From a virus, in IMG/VR virus record IMGVR_UViG_3300008113_000221, positions 1-60,151 of that record: 60,151 nt of DNA; one strand, given 5' to 3'. Shown here one piece after another: positions 49,963 through 57,522 of this stretch; within the stretch, counting starts at the first letter, position 1; each line of letters opens with the position of its first letter. The notes beneath the pieces are model-generated. The model was given only the letters and a program-made list of their open reading frames with translations. It did not search any database and had not been told where the DNA came from. A program made the position numbers and the translations under genes.

Positions 49963-49983
49963 AAAAATAGCTTTATGGCTTAC

Positions 49984-50010
49984 AAAAAAAGGCGGTGTAA
50001 AAACACCGCC
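49984..50010 (-). terminator. strong terminator of the portal gene
   Basis: Perfect 8-bp stem GGCGGTGT/ACACCGCC (arms 49991-49998 and 50003-50010, loop of four), followed by seven T on the minus strand. Confidence 0.9.
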
Positions 50011-50041
50011 ACCATAACCATGAAACTAAACAAAGAAGCCA

Positions 50042-52438
50042 TTATTGAATTGGCGGCTCCTGTATCTGCTCTTCAGCAGGAACCTCTTGAGCGACCTCTC
50101 CATCCATAGCAGCTCCTTGCTCTGCTATAGCCTGTTGCTCCATCATCATCTGCTCTTCCATCTGCGCCTGTTCTTTTGCCGCCATCTGTTCCATTTGAGG
50201 CTGAATTGCATTTGACAATATTGTGTCAGCAAACGCCTTTATTTGTTCTGGAATATCTTTTCCGCTATTTAGCGAGTTAGCATATATCGTAGACGCAAAC
50301 TTAATAAGTTCTATCTGCTTGTCGTACTCTCCCTTATTGCTATTGACGGCTATCTTACTCTCTGCTGCCATCTGCTCAAGCTGTGCATCCATCTCCGCCT
50401 TAGACTGAGCTGACTGCTGCTGTATCTGTGCGTTCATCTCTGCGTTCTTCTGTGCCGTCTCCTCCGCTTCCTTCTTCGCCTTCTTCATAGCTCTGGCAAG
50501 GTATAGTTCAGCAAGCTTTGTATCGTCAATATTCTTAACCTTAAATGCCTGCTCGTATGTAATAATACCAGCCTGTATAGCTGAATTAAGCATCTGATTA
50601 AGCTCTGCCCTGCTATTCTGGTCGTTAATCATACTGACGGTAACGTCAAAAGTCATGTCCAGAAGACTCATCTCGTAGCCTTCAAACTCCTTGAATTTGA
50701 CTGCCTTAAGCACTACAGAATCCCATACCATCATAGAAACCTTCCTAGAAGTATCTTCGATAAGCTGCATTGCTGCACTATAGATATATTCTGTAGCATT
50801 GTTTGAGGCTTGAACCTGCTGTTGCATAACACCAAGTCCAGTCTTTACAGGAAGACTTGAGCCATCCCTGTATTCAGAAATACCCATCTCCTCACGAAGT
50901 CTATCAAGTTCAAAGTTATACTGACCTATCAGCGCATTAAGCTGGCCAATATTATTGTTTGAGTTCATTGGCTGAATAGGCGCAGCCTTTTGCTGCCCGT
51001 CATCTCCTGTGGAATCCCAATATACTCTACCAGTTTGGTCCCAAATACGCATTAGCTTCAGCGGCTCTACGCTATTACCAAGACCTAAGTCTACATCTCT
51101 AAGACCTGCTATATCAATCATGTAGCCATCTGGCCTCATGGTAGACAATAGCTGCTGCATCTTGAGTCTGATAAGAATCATCTGCCTGATAGGGCCCATA
51201 GCCTTCTCGATAATAGAAGGAATAAGTCCGCCTGTAGCATTAGGGCATATAACAGAATACGAGAAGAATACATCAACTCCATTCTGATAAGGCCTAATCT
51301 GGTTAGGAGCAATCTCCCACTTCAGCATTATGTCTGTATCATTAACCCAGATACCATTGTAAATATTGTATCTCTTTGTCTCAAGAACTTCTCCAGCTAT
51401 AGCCTGTCCTTCTGGAGCTACTGGCTTTCCTTGCTTTGGAACTACAAGAAGATTGCCAAACTTGTTCTCTGTCTTAACAGAATACTCCACGTCAATAGTC
51501 TTTACCTCAAAGTCAAATACAAGAACAGAATAGTCGTCATACGGTCTAGTCTCTGTGTACTTGTATGAATCTTTCCAGTAAAGGTTTTCTGAACGCTTCA
51601 GCTCTCTTGACGCCTTCTGCGCCAGCTTGAACAAAGTCTCTTCGTCTACATTAAACTTTCTTCTGATAGCTGAAATCTTCATCGGATAAACCTCTCCGAT
51701 ATACGATATGTCTTTGCCATTGTCTGTTTCAAAGACATTGTAAAGCATATTTTCTGGCTTACACCTCTTTATTCTTATATTACCAGTTGCATCATAGTAC
51801 AACTTAGTGCATGCAAAGTTGGTATCTATAATATCTCTAAGAACCGTTCTCTTTAAAATATTATAGTCGTTATCGCCAAGAACTTTTCTAATCCTTTGCT
51901 CAAACATTATCTCTTCTGGCAGTCTATACTCTAAGTCAAAGTATAATGCCAAGTCGTCTTCATCTTCTGGAATAAACTTCTGAGACTCAAGCTTCTCGCC
52001 CATCTCCTGTTCGATAAGAGCAATCTTATCTTTGTTGTCCATTCTGAATTTAGCTTCCTGCTTCTCCATATCCTTCTTAGATATGCTCACGTCATCAACC
52101 GCTCTTACAATAGGCACTTCAACTCTATTCATAAATCCGCCAAGAAGTATCTCTACAAACTTTGGCGCTATCTTAATAGGAGTCCAGTCAATGTTTATAA
52201 AAGAGTTGTTCCCTTCTATACGCATCAAGTCCATAAACTCCTGCATAGTGTTTGTGCCGTAGCTAAACTCTCTGTTAGCACGCCATTGCCTATACCTTTT
52301 ACCGTAGTATCCGTCTGAATTTCTATCAGCGCTATTGAATATTCCTTGAGCTACCTTCAACCCGTACTCTTTCTTTCTCTTTTGAGAGGGCTTATCGAGG
52401 TGCATCTGAAGAAGTTCACCTAAACTTGAGAACTGCAT
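50042..52438 (-). CDS. portal protein
   Basis: 798 aa. The N-terminal region (DRNSDGYYGKRYRQWRANREF, then FINIDWTPIKIAPKFVEILLGG, about 33-100) is typical of large portals of crAss-like and related Bacteroidota podoviruses. Middle helices and stem follow; the last 150 residues are a glutamine/glutamate-rich coiled coil and a disordered acidic end (AEEQIQEPPIQ) that could form the barrel reaching into the capsid. It forms the twelve-subunit DNA gate and terminase dock. The terminase gene is 34 kb away on the other strand. Confidence 0.85.
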   Translation of the reverse strand: MQFSSLGELLQMHLDKPSQKRKKEYGLKVAQGIFNSADRNSDGYYGKRYRQWRANREFSYGTNTMQEFMDLMRIEGNNSFINIDWTPIKIAPKFVEILLGGFMNRVEVPIVRAVDDVSISKKDMEKQEAKFRMDNKDKIALIEQEMGEKLESQKFIPEDEDDLALYFDLEYRLPEEIMFEQRIRKVLGDNDYNILKRTVLRDIIDTNFACTKLYYDATGNIRIKRCKPENMLYNVFETDNGKDISYIGEVYPMKISAIRRKFNVDEETLFKLAQKASRELKRSENLYWKDSYKYTETRPYDDYSVLVFDFEVKTIDVEYSVKTENKFGNLLVVPKQGKPVAPEGQAIAGEVLETKRYNIYNGIWVNDTDIMLKWEIAPNQIRPYQNGVDVFFSYSVICPNATGGLIPSIIEKAMGPIRQMILIRLKMQQLLSTMRPDGYMIDIAGLRDVDLGLGNSVEPLKLMRIWDQTGRVYWDSTGDDGQQKAAPIQPMNSNNNIGQLNALIGQYNFELDRLREEMGISEYRDGSSLPVKTGLGVMQQQVQASNNATEYIYSAAMQLIEDTSRKVSMMVWDSVVLKAVKFKEFEGYEMSLLDMTFDVTVSMINDQNSRAELNQMLNSAIQAGIITYEQAFKVKNIDDTKLAELYLARAMKKAKKEAEETAQKNAEMNAQIQQQSAQSKAEMDAQLEQMAAESKIAVNSNKGEYDKQIELIKFASTIYANSLNSGKDIPEQIKAFADTILSNAIQPQMEQMAAKEQAQMEEQMMMEQQAIAEQGAAMDGEVAQEVPAEEQIQEPPIQ

Positions 52439-52454
52439 TTTTCTATATTTACAA

Positions 52455-52462
52455 CAAATATA
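52455..52462 (-). promoter_or_regulatory. -7 promoter box before the portal
   Basis: TATATTTG on the minus strand in the 40-nt gap before the portal. No clear TTG at the expected distance. Confidence 0.4.
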
Positions 52463-52478
52463 GAATTTTATTGGCTAA

Positions 52479-53261
52479 TTATTTGGCTTTAGCCATTTTA
52501 GCTTGGATATTAACTATGTATTTATCGTATATCGGGTCTACATATTCCCCCTTGGATTGCTTGTCTTCCATCCACTTTCTAAGCATGCTGTAGCGTATAA
52601 ATGGGTCTGCTGGTATCTTCTTCCTGCCCATATCCCAGTATGGCTGCATAAACACAATATACTGCCTTCTCCTTCTATCAATCTCCTCCTCGCTATACTT
52701 CCTTTCTCCAAAAGTCCTGCCCCTAAGAACAAAGTTGCTGATGTTCTTTTTCCTCATCCTGTTGTTAAAGTAGTACTTCATGTCCTGCCTTATTGCGGCA
52801 AGTATACTTTCAACAATCTGCTTTCCTTTGTCTGATATGTAATAATACCCATCTCTATCGCTATTCATGGCATACCCGAGCCTCACCATTCTTTTTACAG
52901 TCCAACCCTTAATCTCTTGAACTCCAGTAGATTGTACGTAGTTGTTTATCCTATCTTGATTAGTGTGCTCAACATCATACATATAATTCAGCACATCATA
53001 CTCAAATGGGCGTAGCTTATAAACCTTAAACGCCTTTTCGTATATTGTTGCCGACACGGTAAACATTCGCATCTGGTGGTCTCTGTCTCTGATAGCGGAG
53101 TGGATACGCCTTATGTACCTCTCCCTTGACCTTACCATTGCCTTTAGCGTAAAGAAGGCTGCTCTATATCTTGCCTTTACCTCATCTATGATTTTATTAA
53201 CGTCAAAACTGAGCTCAAAGTTTACCCCTTTGTAGCTCATTGACTTCTTTATTGACTTCAT
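52479..53261 (-). CDS. winged-helix-like protein before the portal, 260 aa
   Basis: Strongly basic N-terminal half (FTLKAMVRSRERYIRRIHSAIRDRDHQM), then a possible winged-helix domain (YKLRPFEYDVLNYMYDVEH, IKGWTVKRMVRLGYAM, GYYYISDKGKQIV), followed by an arginine-rich C-terminal half. The order helix-turn-helix plus 'yy.it.kG' is MarR-like. It may regulate late genes or, by position, be a small-terminase-like DNA recogniser; both are inferences. Overlaps the upstream gene by 4 nt. Confidence 0.6.
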   Translation of the reverse strand: MKSIKKSMSYKGVNFELSFDVNKIIDEVKARYRAAFFTLKAMVRSRERYIRRIHSAIRDRDHQMRMFTVSATIYEKAFKVYKLRPFEYDVLNYMYDVEHTNQDRINNYVQSTGVQEIKGWTVKRMVRLGYAMNSDRDGYYYISDKGKQIVESILAAIRQDMKYYFNNRMRKKNISNFVLRGRTFGERKYSEEEIDRRRRQYIVFMQPYWDMGRKKIPADPFIRYSMLRKWMEDKQSKGEYVDPIYDKYIVNIQAKMAKAK

Positions 53262-53578
53262 CGCTTCTCCAGTTTAGCGAGCTGCTCAATGAGCGGTATG
53301 CCTTTCTTCTCAGCTTCATTAGCCTCCTGCTCTGTCATCTTCAAGAAGTTATTCCTGAGCCAGTTAGCAGACTCTACCATATCCTTCAGCGAAGTTGTCA
53401 GCTTCTGGAATCTGTCAAATGTTTTATCATCGCTGGTAAGGTCTAGCGTAAAGCCATTAAGTGATTTAGACAACTCATTAAGCTTTCTATTTAGAGAAAA
53501 ATACAAAGCGAACATGCCGTCACTTTTGTATATGGCAAGTTCTTCTTCAAGCTGTTTTATAATTTGCTTCTCTGTCAT
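53258..53578 (-). CDS. coiled-coil protein, 106 aa
   Basis: Helical throughout (QLEEELAIYKSDGMF, LSKSLNGFTLDLTSDD, LTSLKDMVESANWLR), no motif. It meets the upstream gene at TAATG (1-nt overlap) and overlaps the downstream one by ATGA. Size, helical content and place before the portal could fit a terminase small subunit, but no DNA-binding motif is visible. Confidence 0.65.
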   Translation of the reverse strand: MTEKQIIKQLEEELAIYKSDGMFALYFSLNRKLNELSKSLNGFTLDLTSDDKTFDRFQKLTTSLKDMVESANWLRNNFLKMTEQEANEAEKKGIPLIEQLAKLEKR

Positions 53579-53973
53579 TAGTTTCTGCTCATTGTTAGTT
53601 TCAATACAATATCTTTCTCGTGCTCCATTACGTTTATATAGCCTTCTCTTATACCGTCAAATATATAGTCTATCCAGTCATTACTTCCATCGTCAGCAGT
53701 TATTATGCAGTAGTACTCTGCATTTTCTGGAACTACCGAAATAACATCATCAACTATATAATCTCTACTCGCAAGTACTTCTATAATCTGTTCAAGCTCG
53801 TCAAAGAACATGCATATTCCGGGCCTATTCTCATCATCATTTATCAGCCTGCTTATGTGGTGTACGTCATACGTTACATACGCAGCTGTTGTCATATTTA
53901 TCAACGCTATTTTATATGAGTCATGCATCGACTCAAATGTAAAACTAATCGTTGAATACTCCAAGTATGTCAT
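53578..53973 (-). CDS. hypothetical protein, 131 aa
   Basis: Beta-rich N-terminal half (STISFTFESMHDSYKIALINM), acidic helical middle, one cysteine cluster (PGICMFFDEL, YYCIITADDGS). Overlaps the upstream GroES-like gene by 29 nt. Not recognised. Confidence 0.65.
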   Translation of the reverse strand: MTYLEYSTISFTFESMHDSYKIALINMTTAAYVTYDVHHISRLINDDENRPGICMFFDELEQIIEVLASRDYIVDDVISVVPENAEYYCIITADDGSNDWIDYIFDGIREGYINVMEHEKDIVLKLTMSRN

Positions 53974-54526
53974 CTTGCAATATGCGTATTGCTCTCTGCT
54001 CTATACCTTTATGATGATACACAATCTCATAGTCGCTCATCTTATAGCAAAGAACATTTTGATTACGCTTAACGTCAGTATAGTCATCAGGAACTGATAC
54101 TACCTTAAACTTCATTGGCTCTGTCTTCTCTGTGTAGTCAAACTGAGAGAGCTTCTTAGCCTGTATCCTTTCTGCAATTATAGTTCCGCTGATAGGAGTA
54201 AGATTTCCTTCGTCATCAATCTTTGCGTATACCAGATTATTGTACGGTATAGAGAATATGACATAGCCATCTTTCTTTTCTATATGGCTTGCATCATTCT
54301 TTACCATGTTGTGATGAACGATTACGTTGTCTCCAACTTTAATGTCATCAATACCTTCTCCAACAGCTATTACGCTGCATATATTTGGAGATGCCTCCCT
54401 GTCATTTTCGTTATACTTTCTTCCAATAAAAAGCTCAATGCTTGAGCCATCGGGCATCTGTACTTTGTGTGTCTCCTTCTGCTCCATATGAGCTTTCAGA
54501 ATTAATGATTTTCTCTTTGCTTTCAT
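53945..54526 (-). CDS. double GroES-like co-chaperonin
   Basis: 193 aa. First half (about 5-70) has SLILKA, then IEL-type strands, ICSVIAVGEGIDDIKVGDNVIV, i.e. the GroES pattern 'v..vG.G....vkvGD.Vl'. The second (about 105-193) ends VYHHKGIEQRAIRILQDDILGVF, the C-terminal strand pattern of GroES ('g.ey.ilr.eDilav.'). Two GroES-like domains in one chain would resemble a fused T4 gp31-type co-chaperonin that helps host GroEL fold capsid proteins. The mobile-loop sequence is not clear. Its start overlaps the DUF3310 gene by 92 nt; an ATG at 54487 would reduce that. Confidence 0.6.
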   Translation of the reverse strand: MKAKRKSLILKAHMEQKETHKVQMPDGSSIELFIGRKYNENDREASPNICSVIAVGEGIDDIKVGDNVIVHHNMVKNDASHIEKKDGYVIFSIPYNNLVYAKIDDEGNLTPISGTIIAERIQAKKLSQFDYTEKTEPMKFKVVSVPDDYTDVKRNQNVLCYKMSDYEIVYHHKGIEQRAIRILQDDILGVFND

Positions 54527-54728
54527 GGTAGTCTAATTCTATTAGTAGGTCAATGTAATGCTTTGCTTTGAGTAGGTCTTGTATGCCGTTCTTATCTCTG
54601 TGGCGTATGACATATTTAACAATGTTACCTTCTATAAAAGGTATATTGTTTTTATGGATAAACTCGGTAGGCTGAATCTTGTACTTCTTATAGTGTCCTC
54701 CACCTACCTGTATGTCTTTTGCACTCAT
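54435..54728 (-). CDS. DUF3310 protein (phage nucleotide-kinase-like family)
   Basis: 97 aa from ATG 54726-54728, ATGA-coupled to the upstream gene. Contains the signature VGGGHYKKYKIQPTEFI and 'GNIVKYVIRHRDKNGIQDLLKAKHYID', diagnostic of DUF3310, which is related to T7 gp1.7-type proteins and the MazG-like all-alpha fold. Probably acts on nucleotides; the exact activity is unclear. Its C-terminal third overlaps the GroES-like gene in another frame. Confidence 0.85.
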   Translation of the reverse strand: MSAKDIQVGGGHYKKYKIQPTEFIHKNNIPFIEGNIVKYVIRHRDKNGIQDLLKAKHYIDLLIELDYHESKEKIINSESSYGAEGDTQSTDARWLKH

Positions 54729-54901
54729 ATAATCCACTTAAATAAAAATAGCCAAGACAAATATAGAGATATAAGTCCGACTATCAATGCAGCATTGACA
54801 AGTATTTTCGCAACAACCTTCCTTATCCCACTAATTCTTTGTATGTAAAAGAATATAAATATAGTGGCAAGAGTTGTTATGAGTGCAAATGCATATATCA
54901 T
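54725..54901 (-). CDS. two-pass membrane mini-protein, 58 aa
   Basis: Two hydrophobic segments (FALITTLATIFIFFYI and LVNAALIVGLISLYLSWLFLF) separated by a basic loop (QRISGIRKVVAK). ATGA overlaps at both ends show a coupled mini-operon with the 47-aa and DUF3310 genes. Function unknown. Confidence 0.65.
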   Translation of the reverse strand: MIYAFALITTLATIFIFFYIQRISGIRKVVAKILVNAALIVGLISLYLSWLFLFKWII

Positions 54902-55041
54902 TTTTTCTTCATTTTAACAGGTGCAACCTTTTTAACCTCAAATTGTTTTCCTACAATAAGCTGTCCTTTAGGTGTCCTGTCTTTTGGCCTTGGTACAATC
55001 GTATTGTATTCAATAGCTTTTTTCATTTTAATCTTTGGCAT
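54898..55041 (-). CDS. basic mini-protein, 47 aa
   Basis: Lysine-rich ends (PKIKMKKAIEYNT, VKKVAPVKMKKK) and a central VPRPKDRTPKGQLIVGKQF. ATGA-coupled to the membrane mini-gene. Similar to the many small basic proteins in this arm. Not recognised. Confidence 0.65.
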   Translation of the reverse strand: MPKIKMKKAIEYNTIVPRPKDRTPKGQLIVGKQFEVKKVAPVKMKKK

Positions 55042-55089
55042 ATTTCTATTTTTAAATACTTGTATATATCTTTACAAAAACCACGAACC

Positions 55090-55293
55090 ATGAACACTAT
55101 TTTTAACTACTGCGTAGACCTTCTTTACTATATTTCTTACATCACTGGCTTGTCTTACGAAGAGGTAAATGTCGTTATATTTTGTTTTATATGGCCATTG
55201 TTTACAATATTTTTAATATATAAGGCTTTTATAAAATCGGCTTGCCAGTCTTCTTGTCAAAATAAATCCTGCCATAAATCTCTGGAGGCTTAG
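55090..55293 (+). CDS. lone plus-strand small membrane protein, 67 aa
   Basis: From ATG 55090, the only rightward gene in the late arm. NTIFNYCVDLLYYISYITGLSYEEVNVVIFCFIWPLFTI matches a conserved Bacteroidota mini-membrane family ('ya..tgmsYeevNiwIFv...P..tl'). Its last 22 codons overlap the opposite gene's 3' end, so the tail (HKSLEA) may be extended by the chance loss of an earlier stop. TATCTTTAC, a TAnnTTTG-like box, lies 24 nt upstream. Function unknown; possibly expressed at a different time from the surrounding genes. Confidence 0.55.
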   Translation: MNTIFNYCVDLLYYISYITGLSYEEVNVVIFCFIWPLFTIFLIYKAFIKSACQSSCQNKSCHKSLEA

Positions 55294-56107
55294 ACCCCTG
55301 CCTTAGTATACTCCTTCCAAACTTGGCTATATTTGTTTTTGACTTTTCTATAAATCCCTGTCCTTCTAACTCTTTGCTGGTTCCTGAAGTAGGGTCTATA
55401 TCCCATACATCATAGTATGATATATATGGCCCCTTTTCATCTTCTTCAATACCTATGTTAGCGACCCCTAGTCCAGTTACAGTTCCTTTTACTCCTCCTT
55501 TCTTTCCAACAAGCACCTCCCCAGTTTTTTCATCCCTTGCTAGAAACGAACTTCCAGATTTCTTTAATGTGCTTATCAAGTTGTCTAAATCTTTTTTGCT
55601 TTTTATACTTGGAGTAGAGCCAATCTCTTTTGACAGAGCATCAAGCAATCCCTTGCCAACTATTTTAGAATCAACATATTCAGATGTTTTATCCGTTTCG
55701 TCTGTTGGCCTATAAGCCGATTTTGATAAAGTACCATACTTTGGCTTCAGTCCACCATACTTAGAAAGCAGGTCAAACCTTAGCTTATCTTCATCTCCAC
55801 CTTTTAGACCATATCCCTTCTCGAAGTATTGCTCCATGTCAGCCCTATCCTGCTCTTTTTCTCCCATTACTATAGTCTTAAATCCTCTTTCTATAGTACT
55901 TCCTTTACCGCCGGGCCTATCATCTCCATATCCCCAAGGAGTTATATTTTTAGCAAGCCTTTTTCTCGCAATGCCTGCAATAATCTTTAATGCCTCTTTT
56001 CCAGATTCTCCAAGTGTGTTAAACCCAACTGGCTCTTGAGGAAGCTTTGGCTTGTCTGGAACTAATATCTCCTTGCCGTTAACTACTATCTTTTTTTTGT
56101 CTTCCAT
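55229..56107 (-). CDS. hypothetical late protein, 292 aa
   Basis: Starts with a basic/proline-rich segment (VNGKEILVPDKPKLPQEPVG), has several glycine/lysine-rich loops (GGKGSTIERGFKTIVMGE) and a C-terminal beta domain with 'IYGRIYFDKKTGKPIL'. No enzyme motif. The style is similar to phage virion proteins that carry peptide motifs for other virion parts. Adjacent small basic and acidic genes suggest a structural or packaging accessory cluster. Confidence 0.65.
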   Translation of the reverse strand: MEDKKKIVVNGKEILVPDKPKLPQEPVGFNTLGESGKEALKIIAGIARKRLAKNITPWGYGDDRPGGKGSTIERGFKTIVMGEKEQDRADMEQYFEKGYGLKGGDEDKLRFDLLSKYGGLKPKYGTLSKSAYRPTDETDKTSEYVDSKIVGKGLLDALSKEIGSTPSIKSKKDLDNLISTLKKSGSSFLARDEKTGEVLVGKKGGVKGTVTGLGVANIGIEEDEKGPYISYYDVWDIDPTSGTSKELEGQGFIEKSKTNIAKFGRSILRQGSKPPEIYGRIYFDKKTGKPIL

Positions 56108-56108
56108 G

Positions 56109-56219
56109 CTATATTGATGCTATGTAAAGTATTATAAAAAATATTGGCAATAGAAGCACTATCGCTAGTGGTATTAGTCCGTATAAAAGTACACGCAGTA
56201 TTGCTTTAGCTATTTTCAT
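56109..56219 (-). CDS. 36-aa single-pass membrane peptide
   Basis: Basic N-terminus (KIAKAILRVLLYG) followed by one membrane segment (LIPLAIVLLLPIFFIILYI). ATGA overlap with the upstream gene. Too short for family recognition. Confidence 0.5.
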   Translation of the reverse strand: MKIAKAILRVLLYGLIPLAIVLLLPIFFIILYIASI

Positions 56220-56434
56220 TTTTTCTTTTTGTAGTTCTCAAGCATCTTATACCCCTGCATCCTTCTGTATGCATTACCAAAAGCCTTGAGCTTCATCATC
56301 TTCTCCTCTTTTTCTTTCTTCTCATCGCTTTCTTCCATCATATCCTCTTCCTCTTCAATGAGGTCTTCCATCATCTCATGATGCTTATACATCTTCTCGA
56401 TGTCTTTTTCGGATATTTTTTTTTTGCCAAACAT
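56216..56434 (-). CDS. highly charged helical protein, 72 aa
   Basis: Alternating acidic and basic blocks (MEDLIEEEEDMMEESDEKKEKEEKMMKLK) with many methionines, then a basic tail ending YKKKK. Predicted single long helix. Likely an accessory virion or DNA-binding protein; not recognised. 1 nt from the next upstream gene. Confidence 0.65.
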   Translation of the reverse strand: MFGKKKISEKDIEKMYKHHEMMEDLIEEEEDMMEESDEKKEKEEKMMKLKAFGNAYRRMQGYKMLENYKKKK

Positions 56435-56435
56435 A

Positions 56436-56684
56436 TTATTTCTTTTTAGCTTTTAACTCCATCAGCTTCTTTGCTGCACTTGGAACTTTAGTCATGTCAG
56501 TACCGTACAGTCCACGACCTTTAACAGGATTTAGCTTCCTATCCTCTTGAACAAGTTTCTTATAATCCTTGTTAGCTTGAGCATTTTCCTTTGCAGTCAT
56601 TGGCTTCTTCATCTGGGTAAGAGACTTTGCCATTCCAGCCTCCGCTTGAGTAAGCGGTCTTTTTTTAATAGGTTGTTGTTTCAT
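56436..56684 (-). CDS. basic small protein, 82 aa
   Basis: Lysine/glutamine-rich throughout (KQQPIKKRPLTQAEAGMAKSL, VKGRGLYGTDM, AAKKLMELKAKKK). Resembles the other small basic proteins in this arm in its sequence style. Could bind DNA or serve as a packaged peptide. No domain. Confidence 0.65.
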   Translation of the reverse strand: MKQQPIKKRPLTQAEAGMAKSLTQMKKPMTAKENAQANKDYKKLVQEDRKLNPVKGRGLYGTDMTKVPSAAKKLMELKAKKK

Positions 56685-56692
56685 TTTTTTAT

Positions 56693-57028
56693 TTATTGTA
56701 TTCCGTATTTAGATAATCCACCAGATTTTTTAAGAGCCTGATATTTTGCTGTTGGAACTAAGTCGCCATCTTTCATAGCAAAAATACCTTCTGCGATAAG
56801 TTCTTGATTAGACATCTTAGACTTTCCTTTTGGCCCTGCCATTGCAGCTACATTCTTTGGAATGAACTTAGCGAGCATAGTCTTTTCAGTAACCTTGCCA
56901 TCCATAGACTCTGTCTCCTGTCCAACCGCAACTACTTTGCCTACTTTCTTGTCTTCAATCATTTTGTCAGCAGCTTTCTTTACTCCAGACATTGGAAGTG
57001 GGCCACCTTTAAGTTTAATTTTTGCCAT
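56693..57028 (-). CDS. small protein with MAKIKLKGG start, 111 aa
   Basis: A basic N-terminus, mixed centre with methionines, and a C-terminal segment AIFAMKDGDLVPTAKYQALKKS (approximate) of helix-turn-helix-like composition, but no clear fold. Adjacent to DUF5872 and other mini-genes. Function unknown. Confidence 0.65.
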   Translation of the reverse strand: MAKIKLKGGPLPMSGVKKAADKMIEDKKVGKVVAVGQETESMDGKVTEKTMLAKFIPKNVAAMAGPKGKSKMSNQELIAEGIFAMKDGDLVPTAKYQALKKSGGLSKYGIQ

Positions 57029-57040
57029 TGTTTTTTGTTT

Positions 57041-57415
57041 TTATCTGTACTTTTTAGTTTTTTCTGCTATCTTTTTAGGCTGCTCTACAAACTGCTTTCC
57101 CTCTTTATTCCCTTCAGCCTTTGCCTTGTTAGTCGCCGCCTTCTCTTTTTCAGATAGTGCGCTCCATGCTTTCTTAGGAAGGTATCTTCTCTTGCCTTCA
57201 GAAGGCTTGCCAGAAGATGTTGTCCATTCCTGCTTTGTCCACTGAGAGAGTTTGTTAGACTCCTTCTTTTCTCCACTATATCCTCCACCCTTCTTCTTAT
57301 ATATTGACACTGCAAGTTGCATTGCTCTGGCTGAGTGTTTACCGCCCATCCTTCTCTTCGCTTCTTGCTTTGCTGAATCCCACAGCGCAGGCTTAGTTTT
57401 TACGGCTACACTCAT
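57041..57415 (-). CDS. DUF5872 protein, 124 aa
   Basis: Shows the family's ordered motifs: 'ALWDSAKQEAKRRMGGKHSARAMQLAVSIYKKKGGGY', then LSQWTKQEWTTSSGKPS, RRYLPKKAWSALSEKE and KQFVEQPKKIAEKTKKYR. DUF5872 occurs in large DNA viruses and marine phages, with unknown role; the basic composition suggests binding to nucleic acid. ATGA-coupled to the 36-aa gene. Confidence 0.8.
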   Translation of the reverse strand: MSVAVKTKPALWDSAKQEAKRRMGGKHSARAMQLAVSIYKKKGGGYSGEKKESNKLSQWTKQEWTTSSGKPSEGKRRYLPKKAWSALSEKEKAATNKAKAEGNKEGKQFVEQPKKIAEKTKKYR

Positions 57416-57522
57416 TTCCTATCTTTTCTATCGTGCTTGTTATACGACTTCTTAGCCTTTCCTTTCTTTCTTTTACCAAAGGAGATTTTTACACTGTCGC
57501 CTGATGATTTAGATTTTGCCAT
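57412..57522 (-). CDS. 36-aa basic mini-protein
   Basis: KISFGKRKKGKAKKSYNKHDRK shows a 'SFGKRK.GKAKKsyNKHD' pattern that I have seen in Bacteroidota phages, so it is likely real despite its size. ATGA-coupled to DUF5872 and TAATG-coupled to the preceding gene. Function unknown; possibly DNA-packing or ribosome-directed. Confidence 0.65.
   Translation of the reverse strand: MAKSKSSGDSVKISFGKRKKGKAKKSYNKHDRKDRK

Noticed and set aside
49981-50043. 20-codon hydrophobic minus frame across the portal terminator
   Set aside because: It is only the reading of a GC-rich terminator stem and overlaps the portal stop.
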